The notes under the pieces: model-generated | Seen by the model: the letters and a program-made list of their open reading frames with translations, nothing else | Databases searched by the model: none | Told to the model about the DNA's origin: nothing | Position numbers and translations under genes: made by a program | Shown: positions 8,802 through 16,439 of the stretch, piece by piece | Position numbering within the stretch: the first letter of the stretch is position 1 | How the letters are laid out: the number at the start of each line of letters is the position of its first letter | From: Pseudomonas sp. LS1212 | GTDB taxonomy: Bacteria; Pseudomonadota; Gammaproteobacteria; Pseudomonadales; Pseudomonadaceae | Reading direction: 5' to 3' | DNA: 64,000 nt | NCBI RefSeq assembly: GCF_024741815.1 | Contig: NZ_CP102951.1 | Span: forward strand, 4,416,001-4,480,000

Positions 8802-10337
8802 ATGACTTCGCTTTCCAATCTCGACCAACTAAACCCTGACCAACTGCGCGCGCTGGCCGCGCAGTTGATGCAGCGCGTCGAGACGATGGACAAGCAAATC
8901 CATCGTCACCAAACGGTTATCGAGAAACTGACCCACGAGATCGCGCAGCTCAAACGCTTCAAATTTGCCAAGCGCAGCGAGCAATTAAGCCCGGATCAAG
9001 CCAGCCTGCTCGATGACCTGATCGACACTGACATCGCAGCCATCGAAGCCGAGCTTGCAGCTCTGCAACCGGCTCCCGTGCCGACCGAGGCTCGTCAAAA
9101 GCCCAAGCGTACGGCTTTGCCGCCGCAGTTTCCGCGCACCCTGATCCATCACGAACCGGACAACACGCAGTGCACCTGCGGCTGCGCCCTCAAGCGCATC
9201 GGCGAGGATGTCAGCGAGAAACTCGACTACACGCCGGGCGTGTTCACCGTCGAACGCCATATCCGTGGCAAGTGGGTCTGCGATCAGTGCGAAACCCTGA
9301 TCCAGGCCCCGGTTCCGGCGCAGGTGATCGACAAGGGCATCCCGACAGCAGGCCTGCTGGCCCAGGTGATGATCGCCAAGTACGGTGATCATTTGCCGCT
9401 GTATCGTCAAGAAAAGATCTTTGCCCGGGCTGGCCTGGCCATCCCGCGCTCAACCCTGGCGCAGTGGGTCGGCACCTGCGGTGTGCAGTTGCAACCGCTG
9501 GTTGATGCGTTGCGCGAGGTGGTGCTTGGACACAACGTGGTGCACGCTGACGAAACGCCGGTACAGATGCTCACGCCGGGCGCGAAGAAAACTCACCGCG
9601 CCTATGTCTGGGCCTACGCTACCAGCTCGTTTGCCGACGTAAAGGCGGTTGTTTACGACTTCAGCCCCAGCCGCTCGGGTGAACATGCCCGCGCTTTCCT
9701 GCAAGACTGGAAGGGCCAACTGGTTTGCGACGATTTTGGTGGCTACAAGGCCAGCTTTGCACTCGGCGTCACCGAGATCGGCTGTATGGCTCATGCCCGG
9801 CGCAAGTTCTTCGAGCTGCACGTCACGAACAAAAGCCAGCTTGCCGAACAGGCCTTGCGCTACATCCAGGTGCTATACGAAATAGAGCATGAAGTCCGCG
9901 ACCTCGCACCTGACGCTCGACGACGGATACGCCAGGAAAAAGCCGCGCCAGCGATGGATGCGTTGCATGCCTGGATGACCGCCCAGCGCCAGCTTGTGCA
10001 CGATGGGGTGGCTATCGCCAAGGCTCTGGATTACAGCCTCAAGCGCTGGGCGGCGTTGTCACGCTATCTCGATGACGGCGCGGTACCCATAGATAACAAC
10101 CACGCCGAGCAGCAGATAAGGCCGTGGGCGCTGGGTCGCAAGAACTGGCTCTTTGCCGGGTCGTTGCGCAGCGGCAAACGTGCGGCGGCACTGATGAGCC
10201 TGATCCAGTCGGCCAAGCTCAACGGGCATGATCCGTACGAATACTTGAAGAACGTACTGGCGCGGCTGCCGACGCAGCGGGCGAGCCAGATCGCCGAGCT
10301 GTTGCCACATAATTGGATGCCGTTACGCAACCTGTAA
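8802..10337 (+). CDS. tnpC: IS66-family DDE transposase TnpC
   Basis: About 511 residues with the full IS66 architecture: an N-terminal leucine-zipper coiled coil (ALAAQLMQRVETMDKQIHRH), the IS66 zinc-finger (CTCGCALKRIGEDVSEKLDY and CDQCETLI), the DDE core (VVHADETPVQML, QLVCDDFGGYKAS, IDNNHAEQQIRPWALGRKNW) and an IS66_C tail. The ATG at 8802 fits the family N-terminus better than the upstream ATG at 8757. It appears complete. Confidence 0.93.
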   Translation: MTSLSNLDQLNPDQLRALAAQLMQRVETMDKQIHRHQTVIEKLTHEIAQLKRFKFAKRSEQLSPDQASLLDDLIDTDIAAIEAELAALQPAPVPTEARQKPKRTALPPQFPRTLIHHEPDNTQCTCGCALKRIGEDVSEKLDYTPGVFTVERHIRGKWVCDQCETLIQAPVPAQVIDKGIPTAGLLAQVMIAKYGDHLPLYRQEKIFARAGLAIPRSTLAQWVGTCGVQLQPLVDALREVVLGHNVVHADETPVQMLTPGAKKTHRAYVWAYATSSFADVKAVVYDFSPSRSGEHARAFLQDWKGQLVCDDFGGYKASFALGVTEIGCMAHARRKFFELHVTNKSQLAEQALRYIQVLYEIEHEVRDLAPDARRRIRQEKAAPAMDALHAWMTAQRQLVHDGVAIAKALDYSLKRWAALSRYLDDGAVPIDNNHAEQQIRPWALGRKNWLFAGSLRSGKRAAALMSLIQSAKLNGHDPYEYLKNVLARLPTQRASQIAELLPHNWMPLRNL

Positions 10338-10360
10338 TGCCCATTCGCTTACGTGTAAAT

Positions 10361-11292
10361 GCTCAGCACTTCAGCTTTATCAGGATGAGATGATTCACGC
10401 GCTGAAAATTTCACAGACCAAGCTTCGCTCATTTCTGACTCGTGATTTGGTTCAACGCGAAAAGGGTGACGATACTCGGTGGAAATACTCCGCCAAGAAG
10501 CTATGCATGCTGCTTGAGCAACCGACGGGACTTCTCCTGCCAACCGAGCAACCCTCCATCTCGGAAACTTCAACTCAAGATTGCAGCACGCACCTAACCA
10601 TCGAAGAGACTGCTATCCGCCTGGGCGTATACCCGCAGGCAATTCGTAGCGCCTACTCACGGGGCTTCATGCAGACCGGAGTCAGGAAAGGCCCCCATGG
10701 CAGGAGATGGCTCCAGGTGGCTGCGGTAGATCACTTCTCGGAAAATTTCGTGTTCATAGGTCAACTCGCTACGGATCTCGGCCTCCCCAGAACGACCCTT
10801 TCAGCAAAACTCCTCCACCTCGGGGTAACTCCGATTTCTGGGCCAGATCTTGATGGAGGGCTAATAACCGTTTACCGCCGCGATGACATCAATAGCAGGA
10901 TCCAAACCTCTCTACATAACGTTGCTCACTACAAATCCAACGCTGGAAGGAAACCCATAGGCTCCGCCAGCTTCACCGGAGAGGAATCCACATCAAGTAC
11001 TGATACGGCGCGCGCTCTTGGTGTTGTACTGCACGATTTGAAGCACCTCGAACAACAAGGCTTTATCACCCGAGCAAAAAATCTGAAGACTGGCCGCCAT
11101 TTCACCAGCAGCTCGGTGGCAAATGCCAAAGCACAACTTGAGAACATGATCTCGCTCAAGCGTTTTTCAGCTCAGCTCGGCATGACCCCACAGACGCTCT
11201 CCAGAAGATTTATCCAAAGCGACTTTCTGAAATACCTCCGCATAGGAAGTAAAACCCTAGTATCCCTAGAGCAAATCCGTCGAGTGCAGGAG
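10361..11292 (+). pseudogene. tniQ: tniQ/tnsD-type target selector, middle piece (between IS66 and IS2-group insertions)
   Basis: This continues the frame cut at 7952. It contains repeated helix-turn-helix-like modules: LTIEETAIRLGVYPQAIRSA, FIGQLATDLGLPRTTLSAKL, STDTARALGVVLHDLKHLEQ and FSAQLGMTPQTLSRRF, each followed by a winged or beta segment. An ATG at 10390 gives a free-standing 301-residue frame to 11295, whose stop codon TGA is supplied by the first three bases of the IS2-group element. A tandem HTH array on a TniQ domain suggests a TnsD-like sequence-specific reader of a chromosomal site; this is inference. Confidence 0.8.
11288..11292. repeat. 5-bp target-site duplication of IS2-group copy 2 (left copy)
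   Basis: AGGAG lies directly before the IS left end and again at 12620..12624 directly after its right end. Five bases is the IS2 duplication length. Removing the element with one duplicate extends the tniQ frame to a natural stop at 12798. Confidence 0.82.
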
Positions 11293-11356
11293 TGAACGAG
11301 CCCCATGAAAGACAGGACACCGTTTCCCCCTTACCATAAGGGATAGGCAAACGACT

Positions 11357-11749
11357 GTGTTTATGACTAATAGCAAAGATAAGAATGTGGAAATCCTCGG
11401 CCAGGAGCGGCGTCGCCGCTGGAGCGTCGAGCAAAAGCTGGCCATGGTTCGCGAGAGCCTGGAGCGCGGCCAGAGCGTGTCCGTGGTCGCCAGGCGCAAC
11501 GGCATCAACGCCAACCAACTGTTCCTGTGGCGCAAGCTTTACCAGGATGGCAGCCTGTCGGCGGTCAGTGCCGGCGAGGCGGTGGTGCCTGCGTCCGAGT
11601 TGAGCGATGCGCTCAAGCAGATCCGCGAACTGCAACGGATGCTGGGCAAGAAAACGATGGAAGCGGAAATCCTCAAAGAGGCCGTGGAGATCGCCCGCTC
11701 GCGAAAATGGATTGCGCACTCACCCTTGTTGCCGGGGGACGACCAGTGA
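11357..11749 (+). CDS. IS3-family (IS2 group) transposase OrfA, copy 2
   Basis: The 130-residue protein is near-identical to OrfA of copy 1, with the same HTH (VARRNGINANQLFLWRKLY) and coiled coil (ALKQIRELQRMLGKKTMEAE). The N-terminus differs slightly (KDKNVEILGQERRRRWSVEQ). The frame overlaps orfB by 43 bases around the presumed frameshift site (CGAAAATGG). Confidence 0.92.
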   Translation: MFMTNSKDKNVEILGQERRRRWSVEQKLAMVRESLERGQSVSVVARRNGINANQLFLWRKLYQDGSLSAVSAGEAVVPASELSDALKQIRELQRMLGKKTMEAEILKEAVEIARSRKWIAHSPLLPGDDQ

Positions 11750-12582
11750 AACTGGTCAGTAAATGTCTCGGTGTGGCGCGCTCGCAATTAACGGTTCGAA
11801 TCAAGCAATCCACATCGCCCAGAGTGCGGCGAAGTAGACCGCTGGACGATGCTGATCTGATCGCCGAAATCCAGCAGCAGGTCAGCGAGCTGCCTAGCTA
11901 TGGCTATCGACGGGTATGGGGTTTACTGCGCCGCGAACGCGAAGCCAAGTTGCAGCCCGCGGTCAATGTGAAGCGGGTTTATCGGGTCATGCGAGACCAC
12001 AATCTGCTGCTGGAGCGCCGGATCAAGCAGCCTGGTGTGCCGCGTCGGCACGAAGGTCGCGTGGCGGTAGAGACAAGCGATACCCGCTGGTGTTCGGACG
12101 GGTTTGAGTTCCGCTGTGAGGACGGCGCAAAGCTGAGCGTGACCTTTGCGCTGGACTGCTGCGACCGCGAAGCCATCGGCTGGGTTGCCAGCCCGACAGG
12201 CTACAGCGGGGACGATATTCGCGACCTGATGCTGGAAAGCGTGGAGAAGCGCTTTGGCGATCAGTTGCCGACAAAGCCGGTGCAGTGGTTGAGCGATAAC
12301 GGCTCGGCGTACACCGCGGAACAGACACGCCTGTTTGCTCGCCAGATCGGTTTGCAGCCAGTGACCACGCCAGCACGCAGCCCGCAGAGCAATGGCATGG
12401 CTGAGAGCTTCGTGAAGACGATCAAACGTGACTACGTGGCCCATATGCCAAAACCGGATCGGGAAACGGCGCTACGCAACTTGGCGATTGCCTTCGAGCA
12501 TTACAACGAACAGCATCCGCACAGCGCGCTGAAATACCGCTCACCGAGGGAGTTCAGGCGCTTGGCAGAGGCATCAATTTAA
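11707..12582 (+). CDS. IS3-family (IS2 group) transposase OrfB, copy 2
   Basis: A 291-residue rve-fold transposase from the ATG at 11707 (MDCALTLVAG). The open frame extends further upstream to 11527, but this is the OrfA overlap. DDE residues: TRWCSDGFEF, VQWLSDNGSAY, MAESFVKTIK. It is intact and would normally be made as an OrfAB fusion through -1 frameshifting. Confidence 0.92.
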   Translation: MDCALTLVAGGRPVKLVSKCLGVARSQLTVRIKQSTSPRVRRSRPLDDADLIAEIQQQVSELPSYGYRRVWGLLRREREAKLQPAVNVKRVYRVMRDHNLLLERRIKQPGVPRRHEGRVAVETSDTRWCSDGFEFRCEDGAKLSVTFALDCCDREAIGWVASPTGYSGDDIRDLMLESVEKRFGDQLPTKPVQWLSDNGSAYTAEQTRLFARQIGLQPVTTPARSPQSNGMAESFVKTIKRDYVAHMPKPDRETALRNLAIAFEHYNEQHPHSALKYRSPREFRRLAEASI

Positions 12583-12624
12583 CGGGGAGTTGGTGTCCGG
12601 TTTTGCAGGGGCAAGTCCAAGGAG

Positions 12625-12798
12625 CACCGCGAGCTATTTATAAGCTACTGCGAAGCGGATGAAATTCTTGGCGCTTCAATCGGCCACACCGCCAACCTTG
12701 TAAGACAGAAAAAACTTCATCCCCTACACCAGCATGATACCGGCTACGTTTCTACAGTTCGCCTTCTGCGCCGACATGATATTAACGAAATAAAATAA
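12625..12798 (+). pseudogene. tniQ: tniQ/tnsD-type target selector, 3' piece
   Basis: After the second AGGAG duplicate the tniQ frame continues as HRELFISYCEADEILGAS and ends …LRRHDINEIK with a TAA at 12796..12798. It contains one more HTH-like segment (EADEILGASIGHTANLVRQK). With the two other pieces the rebuilt gene is 1947 bases, 648 residues plus stop, longer than Tn7 TnsD (about 508) and Tn5053 TniQ (about 400). This piece is orphaned by the IS and has no start of its own. Confidence 0.75.
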
Positions 12799-12867
12799 TC
12801 CCCTCCTCCGCAAAAACCAGAGCTATTCTGCCACTGGAAATCCCCATAAAAAAACGAGCAAAATCAA

Positions 12868-12945
12868 TTTCATAAATAAGTGCGAAAAATGTTTATAAAT
12901 TCGCGAAACAGTGAAAAAAGAATTTCGCCCCGGTGAAAAAACAGC
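12868..12945. repeat. AT-rich short direct repeats after tniQ, possible transposon-end binding sites
   Basis: Two tandem degenerate copies of TTTnATAAATnnnGCGAAA lie at about 12868..12890 and 12892..12908, followed by two copies of a GTGAAAAAA-type motif (12911 and 12932). Tn7-class ends carry arrays of roughly 20-bp transposase-binding repeats, and this position just outside the last transposition gene is where one would look. No terminal TGT or inverted partner was identified, because the other transposon end is missing. Confidence 0.35.
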
Positions 12946-13309
12946 TCTACAAGCCTTGAGTTTCGGCACCAGCGTTTCGTAGGCCAATGACGATGAGTGC
13001 CGCATCAGATAGCCACCTCTTCAGGGAGGTGGTGCTAGGGAGAGCTTGCTGCTTTGAAGCAGCAATTTCAAAGGGACGAAAACAAGAAACCCACAGCAAC
13101 CGCGCCAACGGCTGCTGTGGGTCTTGACCGTACTGATGAACAGAAGCCCAAAAGTACGGGCCGTGACTGAGGTGTATCCAGATCACGAAGCATTGTGGAA
13201 ATGCGCGACGTGATTATAGACCACCTTCGGACGGTATCAACGGAAAGCCAATCAGACTTTTGATGTGTCCTCTGGTTTTGTGAGATGCGGTGTAGTCTGT
13301 TGGGGTTAC
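12946..13309. other. Non-coding stretch with several stable hairpins before the BRO-N gene
   Basis: This segment holds a run of inverted repeats: CCACCTC/GAGGTGG at 13012..13031, TTGCTGC/GCAGCAA at about 13044..13065, and CCCACAGCA/TGCTGTGGG at about 13090..13121. Minus-strand frames of about 80 codons exist here but have no recognisable domain. The hairpins could be a transcript leader, a small RNA or a terminator series; the sequence alone does not decide. Confidence 0.4.
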
Positions 13310-13358
13310 TTACATCCTCTACGTTGGGCATACCAAAATGCTTGTAGAGGCTATGTAA
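13310..13358. promoter_or_regulatory. Interrupted inverted repeat upstream of the BRO-N gene
   Basis: TTACATCCTCTAC at 13310..13322 is mirrored by GTAGAGGCTATGTAA at 13344..13358, matching apart from a 2-base bulge. It ends 49 bases before the BRO-N start. It may be an operator for the encoded DNA-binding protein or a leader hairpin. Confidence 0.45.
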
Positions 13359-13407
13359 ATGACTTTCCTACCCGACTACCAATCACCAATATCGCAGGTG
13401 GCCCAGC

Positions 13408-13938
13408 ATGACTGACCACTTCGAACCTATTCTCTTCATTCGCCATCACCGCCATTTACATACCCTCTGGTTAGAATCACAAGCTTGGTTTTGTGCTCGT
13501 GATTTAGGCCGTTTGCTTGGCAGACACCTCGATGAACGAGCAGTACGCAAACTCGATCCGGATCAGAAACGAACGCTCTGGCTTCAGCGTTATGGCGAAC
13601 TTCACAGGTCACTGATGATTAGTGAGTCTGGTGCTTATGCCCTGCTCGTACACCATTACTTCCCTGAGAATCGCAGTCTGCGACAATGGCTGACCCATGA
13701 AGTGGTGGCGGTGCTGCGGGACGTGCATCACCCCTTCAATGTGATATTGCCAAACCTGAGCTTGCTGCAATGGCCGGGGTTGTCGCTTAGCCTACTGCAT
13801 TGGCATAACGAACCCTGGGTCCGACTGCGTGACCTGCCACAGGTCATGTCTGATCCAGAACTCAGGGTATGCGATAGCCCTCCAAAGCGAGAGCGTTCTT
13901 GGTGGCAGATAGCAACTCAATTCATCCAGGCGAGCTAA
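13408..13938 (+). CDS. BRO-N domain protein (phage antirepressor-like)
   Basis: A 176-residue protein with one BRO-N domain at residues 5 to 110: WFCARDLGRLLG, then LMISESGAYALLVHHYFPEN and RQWLTHEVVAVLR. BRO-N domains bind DNA and occur in phage antirepressors and in baculovirus BRO proteins. Here no KilA/ANT C-terminal domain is recognisable; the C-terminal 65 residues are not assigned. The gene stands alone behind a hairpin-rich leader in the accessory region, so it is likely of phage or mobile-element origin. Its target is unknown. Confidence 0.8.
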   Translation: MTDHFEPILFIRHHRHLHTLWLESQAWFCARDLGRLLGRHLDERAVRKLDPDQKRTLWLQRYGELHRSLMISESGAYALLVHHYFPENRSLRQWLTHEVVAVLRDVHHPFNVILPNLSLLQWPGLSLSLLHWHNEPWVRLRDLPQVMSDPELRVCDSPPKRERSWWQIATQFIQAS

Positions 13939-13954
13939 TATCTGCATTCGATAA

Positions 13955-13992
13955 AGTGTGAGGCTGGCAACCTACAAAAGCCACCTCACACT
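13955..13992. terminator. Bidirectional hairpin between convergent BRO-N and HNH genes
   Basis: AGTGTGAGG…GGC pairs with GCC…CCTCACACT across a short loop. It sits between the stops of two convergent genes, the position of a shared terminator. No long T-run follows on either strand. Confidence 0.5.
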
Positions 13993-14003
13993 GCCTGTTT
14001 ACT

Positions 14004-14816
14004 TCATGCTAATTCGTCTAAAACCCACCGACCACGGAACATACTTTTTACTTGCTCGACGCTCAGAAGCATATCTGGCTTCCTGTGAACAACCGCGTGG
14101 CAATTAGCGCAAAGCGTGATCAGATCAGTTTCTGGATCTACTTGCTTATCCCCTTCATACTCAGAAATGGGCTTCACATGGTGTACATGGATAAAACCTT
14201 TCGCATGCTCGCCATAGGCCTTCTCGAAGTCAAAACCACAAGCTTTACAGCAGACCCCATGGATCTCTATTGCTTGAAGCCGAAGTTTTGGACAACGCTC
14301 ATACTTCACGCCGAAATACGTGATCTTTTTTCCTTCAGTGCCGATGATTCTTGTTTCGAACTCCTGCATGTCATCCGTTGGGCTAGTGTCATCGATTTGG
14401 ATCGGTTTCGGTACAGCTCGAGTAAGAATGCTTTCAAATACGCCTTGGTCAATTGACCGAACGCCGTTACGCCAGTAATTGTCCTTTAGCCTTGGAGGAA
14501 TGGACTCGAGATACTCTCCGTCGATTTTGTTCGGCACTGCGGTTTCGAAAGGTGTGAAGCCCTGAATAACTGCGAACAAGTCGCCTTTTGAGCTTTTTGC
14601 GTCAGCGTACACTTTGCCGATACGTGCCACACCGAAGTAGTGGGGATCGGCACTCAGACGCAGATCAGCAAAAGCTTTGTTCCTCATTTTGCCCTTGTAA
14701 TACAGCACAGCGGTACCTTCAGAGAGAATCGCTCTGTACTGCTTCGGAAAATGGTAGAGCGCTCCCGTTTGATCCGCCCATTTCGATTCATCGTTTTCAG
14801 CAATGACAGCCGGCAT
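14004..14816 (-). CDS. HNH endonuclease, putative restriction-type nuclease
   Basis: A 270-residue protein with a C-terminal HNH domain: paired cysteines in GVCCKACGFDF, then IHVHHVKPIS, TDLITLCANCHAVVHR. The N-terminal 120 residues (VLYYKGKMRNKAFADLRLSA, HYFGVARIGKVYAD) look like an EVE/YTH-like or related base-reading domain, which would suit a modification-dependent restriction enzyme; this part is inference. An upstream TTG gives a longer form, but the ATG at 14816 has GAGGGC eight bases ahead. No methyltransferase partner is nearby, consistent with a solitary type IV-like enzyme. Confidence 0.75.
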   Translation of the reverse strand: MPAVIAENDESKWADQTGALYHFPKQYRAILSEGTAVLYYKGKMRNKAFADLRLSADPHYFGVARIGKVYADAKSSKGDLFAVIQGFTPFETAVPNKIDGEYLESIPPRLKDNYWRNGVRSIDQGVFESILTRAVPKPIQIDDTSPTDDMQEFETRIIGTEGKKITYFGVKYERCPKLRLQAIEIHGVCCKACGFDFEKAYGEHAKGFIHVHHVKPISEYEGDKQVDPETDLITLCANCHAVVHRKPDMLLSVEQVKSMFRGRWVLDELA

Positions 14817-15004
14817 CCGTTCGCCCTCTAAGAAGAGGGCAAAGCCTACCAAATGACAGGACCTTTCCTACACAGCTAAAAAAATTTACGTTGCCACATG
14901 CCGGGGCGACCTGCAGTTCCTACTACAAACTAATAATCTGACAGCGCCGAGACGCAGCGCGTCAGACCTCTGAAGGAGCCTGGGCCTGACTAACAAGTCC
15001 TTAA

Positions 15005-15295
15005 TCACCCCTTATTCTGACGCCGATACTCTTCAACCATTTCTTTGTCGACATCCTCCTTAAAGCACAACGGCGCATACCCACCACCTCGGTTGTATGC
15101 ACTGCGCTTGCCGCATCGACTGCCATTGCGCGCCGCGTTGTAGGGGCAGGGGCAATTTCCTGGGTAGGAAGAAATGGATTCTTCGATCAACCGTTGCGCA
15201 ACCGCTGCGTCGGTCAACCGCGCTTCTTTCGCGACGGCATCTATGCAACAGACTAGTGCTAGGGTTGCGAGCAAGCTGATAGCAGTTTTCTTCAT
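15005..15295 (-). CDS. Small secreted cysteine-containing protein
   Basis: This 96-residue protein begins with a signal peptide (MKKTAISLLATLALVCCIDAVA, cleaved near residue 22). The mature part has a conserved-looking core NCPCPYNAARNGSRCGKRSAY, with a further cysteine in APLCF. Similar small periplasmic proteins with a CPCPYN…CGKRSAY core are widespread in proteobacterial accessory DNA, but I know no function. It is transcribed alone. Confidence 0.6.
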   Translation of the reverse strand: MKKTAISLLATLALVCCIDAVAKEARLTDAAVAQRLIEESISSYPGNCPCPYNAARNGSRCGKRSAYNRGGGYAPLCFKEDVDKEMVEEYRRQNKG

Positions 15296-15420
15296 GACTG
15301 GTCCTTAGCATCTACAACGGACAATCCGAGTAGGCTTTACCATCATGATATCAATAAGCCATCATTTTTTTAAATACGCGAAAAGTATCGTGAGAAATGC
15401 AATCTCAGGGGGGGGGATCA

Positions 15421-16404
15421 TTACTCCCCCGAAAAATACACTCCGACTTCCCCCTGAAGTTCGCCTCCAATCAACAACCAGAGCAATACCCGACTCTTGC
15501 GCGGACAGAGAAACCCAGCCATCACAGCCCCCCTACCCTGCAAATCCATCTCCCCACCAACAAATCCATACGAGTGCTGCGTCGTAGTCCCCGAGCCAGT
15601 ACGCGAAGCAATCACCACCGGCAATTCTTCTGCAATTCGCCCAATACGCTCGGCCCATTCTGCATCCACATGCCCGACACCAAACCCAGCGATCACCAGC
15701 CCTTCATAACCCAGGCTCACGATCTGCTCGAGCAGCCGAGTATCTGCCCCCAGCACAGCCTCCAGCAGTGCCACCCGGTGATGCGTCTTGCCTGGGTATG
15801 GCAATGTCACACGCTCAGCTGGCGCCCCACCCAGATACCGAACCCGCCCTTCCACCATCACCCCAACCGGACCAAATAGCGGCGACGTAAAAGCATCCAG
15901 CGCAAGCGCATCAGATTTCCGAACCCAAGCCGCCGCATGAACCTGGTCGTTCATCACAACCTGCACCCCACGCTGGCGACTGTTCTTATCCAACGCTACC
16001 TTAATCGCAGCCATCAAGTTGGCCGGCCCGTCGGCGCCAATCTGTGAAGCCGAGCGCATGGCGCCCGTCATGACCAGCGGCACTTCCAGATCCCAGAGCA
16101 AGTCCAGAAAGTAAGCGCTTTCCTCAAGCGTGTCGGTGCCTTGGGTCAGAACCACGCCAGTGGCACCCTGCTCGACCTGCGCCTTTGCCCAGCGCAATAC
16201 AGTCAACAGTTGTTCGAAATCCAGCGAGGCACTGGGCAACAGGCAAAGCGTTTCCACGTTGATCAACGCAAGCTCAGCCAGTTCCGGCAGTGAGGCGAGC
16301 ATCGCCTCCCCGGTTAACGCAGGCGTTACACCTTCGCCTGCACTTTTCGCTTGCATGCTGACGGTGCCCCCGAGGGCACCGATGGACAGTTTGGGCTGGG
16401 TCAT
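15421..16404 (-). CDS. L-asparaginase/glutaminase family amidohydrolase
   Basis: A 327-residue protein of the bacterial asparaginase family. The first catalytic threonine lies in IGALGGTVSM and the second in the TQGTDTLEESAYFL motif, followed by VPLVMTGAMRS. It hydrolyses L-asparagine (or a related amide) to aspartate and ammonia. There is no signal peptide, so it is probably cytoplasmic. AGGACACCC precedes the ATG. It is the last gene of an operon with a nitrilase-family enzyme and a membrane protein, suggesting uptake and breakdown of an amide or nitrile compound. Confidence 0.88.
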   Translation of the reverse strand: MTQPKLSIGALGGTVSMQAKSAGEGVTPALTGEAMLASLPELAELALINVETLCLLPSASLDFEQLLTVLRWAKAQVEQGATGVVLTQGTDTLEESAYFLDLLWDLEVPLVMTGAMRSASQIGADGPANLMAAIKVALDKNSRQRGVQVVMNDQVHAAAWVRKSDALALDAFTSPLFGPVGVMVEGRVRYLGGAPAERVTLPYPGKTHHRVALLEAVLGADTRLLEQIVSLGYEGLVIAGFGVGHVDAEWAERIGRIAEELPVVIASRTGSGTTTQHSYGFVGGEMDLQGRGAVMAGFLCPRKSRVLLWLLIGGELQGEVGVYFSGE

Positions 16405-16439
16405 ATGGGTGTCCTGTCTGTCGTCGAATGGGTAGGCAT

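Larger units (their letters stand above)
7953..10352 (+). mobile_element. IS66-family insertion sequence (2400 bp) inside tniQ
   Basis: The element starts GTATCCGTCCGGCCA and ends as the complement of GTAAGCGAATGGGCA; the two ends begin with GTA and match at 9 of 15 positions, as expected for IS66 termini. It carries tnpA, tnpB and tnpC in the standard order on the plus strand. All three frames are open, so the element may still be active. The exact 8-bp duplication on both sides shows a simple insertion without later rearrangement. Confidence 0.88.
11293..12619 (+). mobile_element. IS3-family, IS2-group insertion sequence, copy 2 (1327 bp)
   Basis: It starts TGAACGAGCCCCATGAAAG and ends GGGGCAAGTCCA, the same termini as copy 1 in the opposite orientation. 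Perfect 5-bp duplications (AGGAG) flank it. The inner parts of the ends share GGACACC with CCCC. It interrupts the 3' part of tniQ. OrfA and OrfB are both open. Protein-level differences from copy 1 show that the two copies diverged before or independently of insertion here. Confidence 0.92.

Noticed and set aside
3388..12619. The two inverted IS2-group copies as a composite transposon carrying the genes between them
   Set aside because: Copy 2 is a simple insertion inside tniQ with its own duplication, and the copies are diverged; both inserted into a pre-existing transposon.
12947..13331. Minus-strand frames of 79 and 87 codons ahead of the BRO-N gene
   Set aside because: They run through strong hairpins and overlap each other; I could not support either as a gene, though short relics of phage-type genes cannot be excluded.
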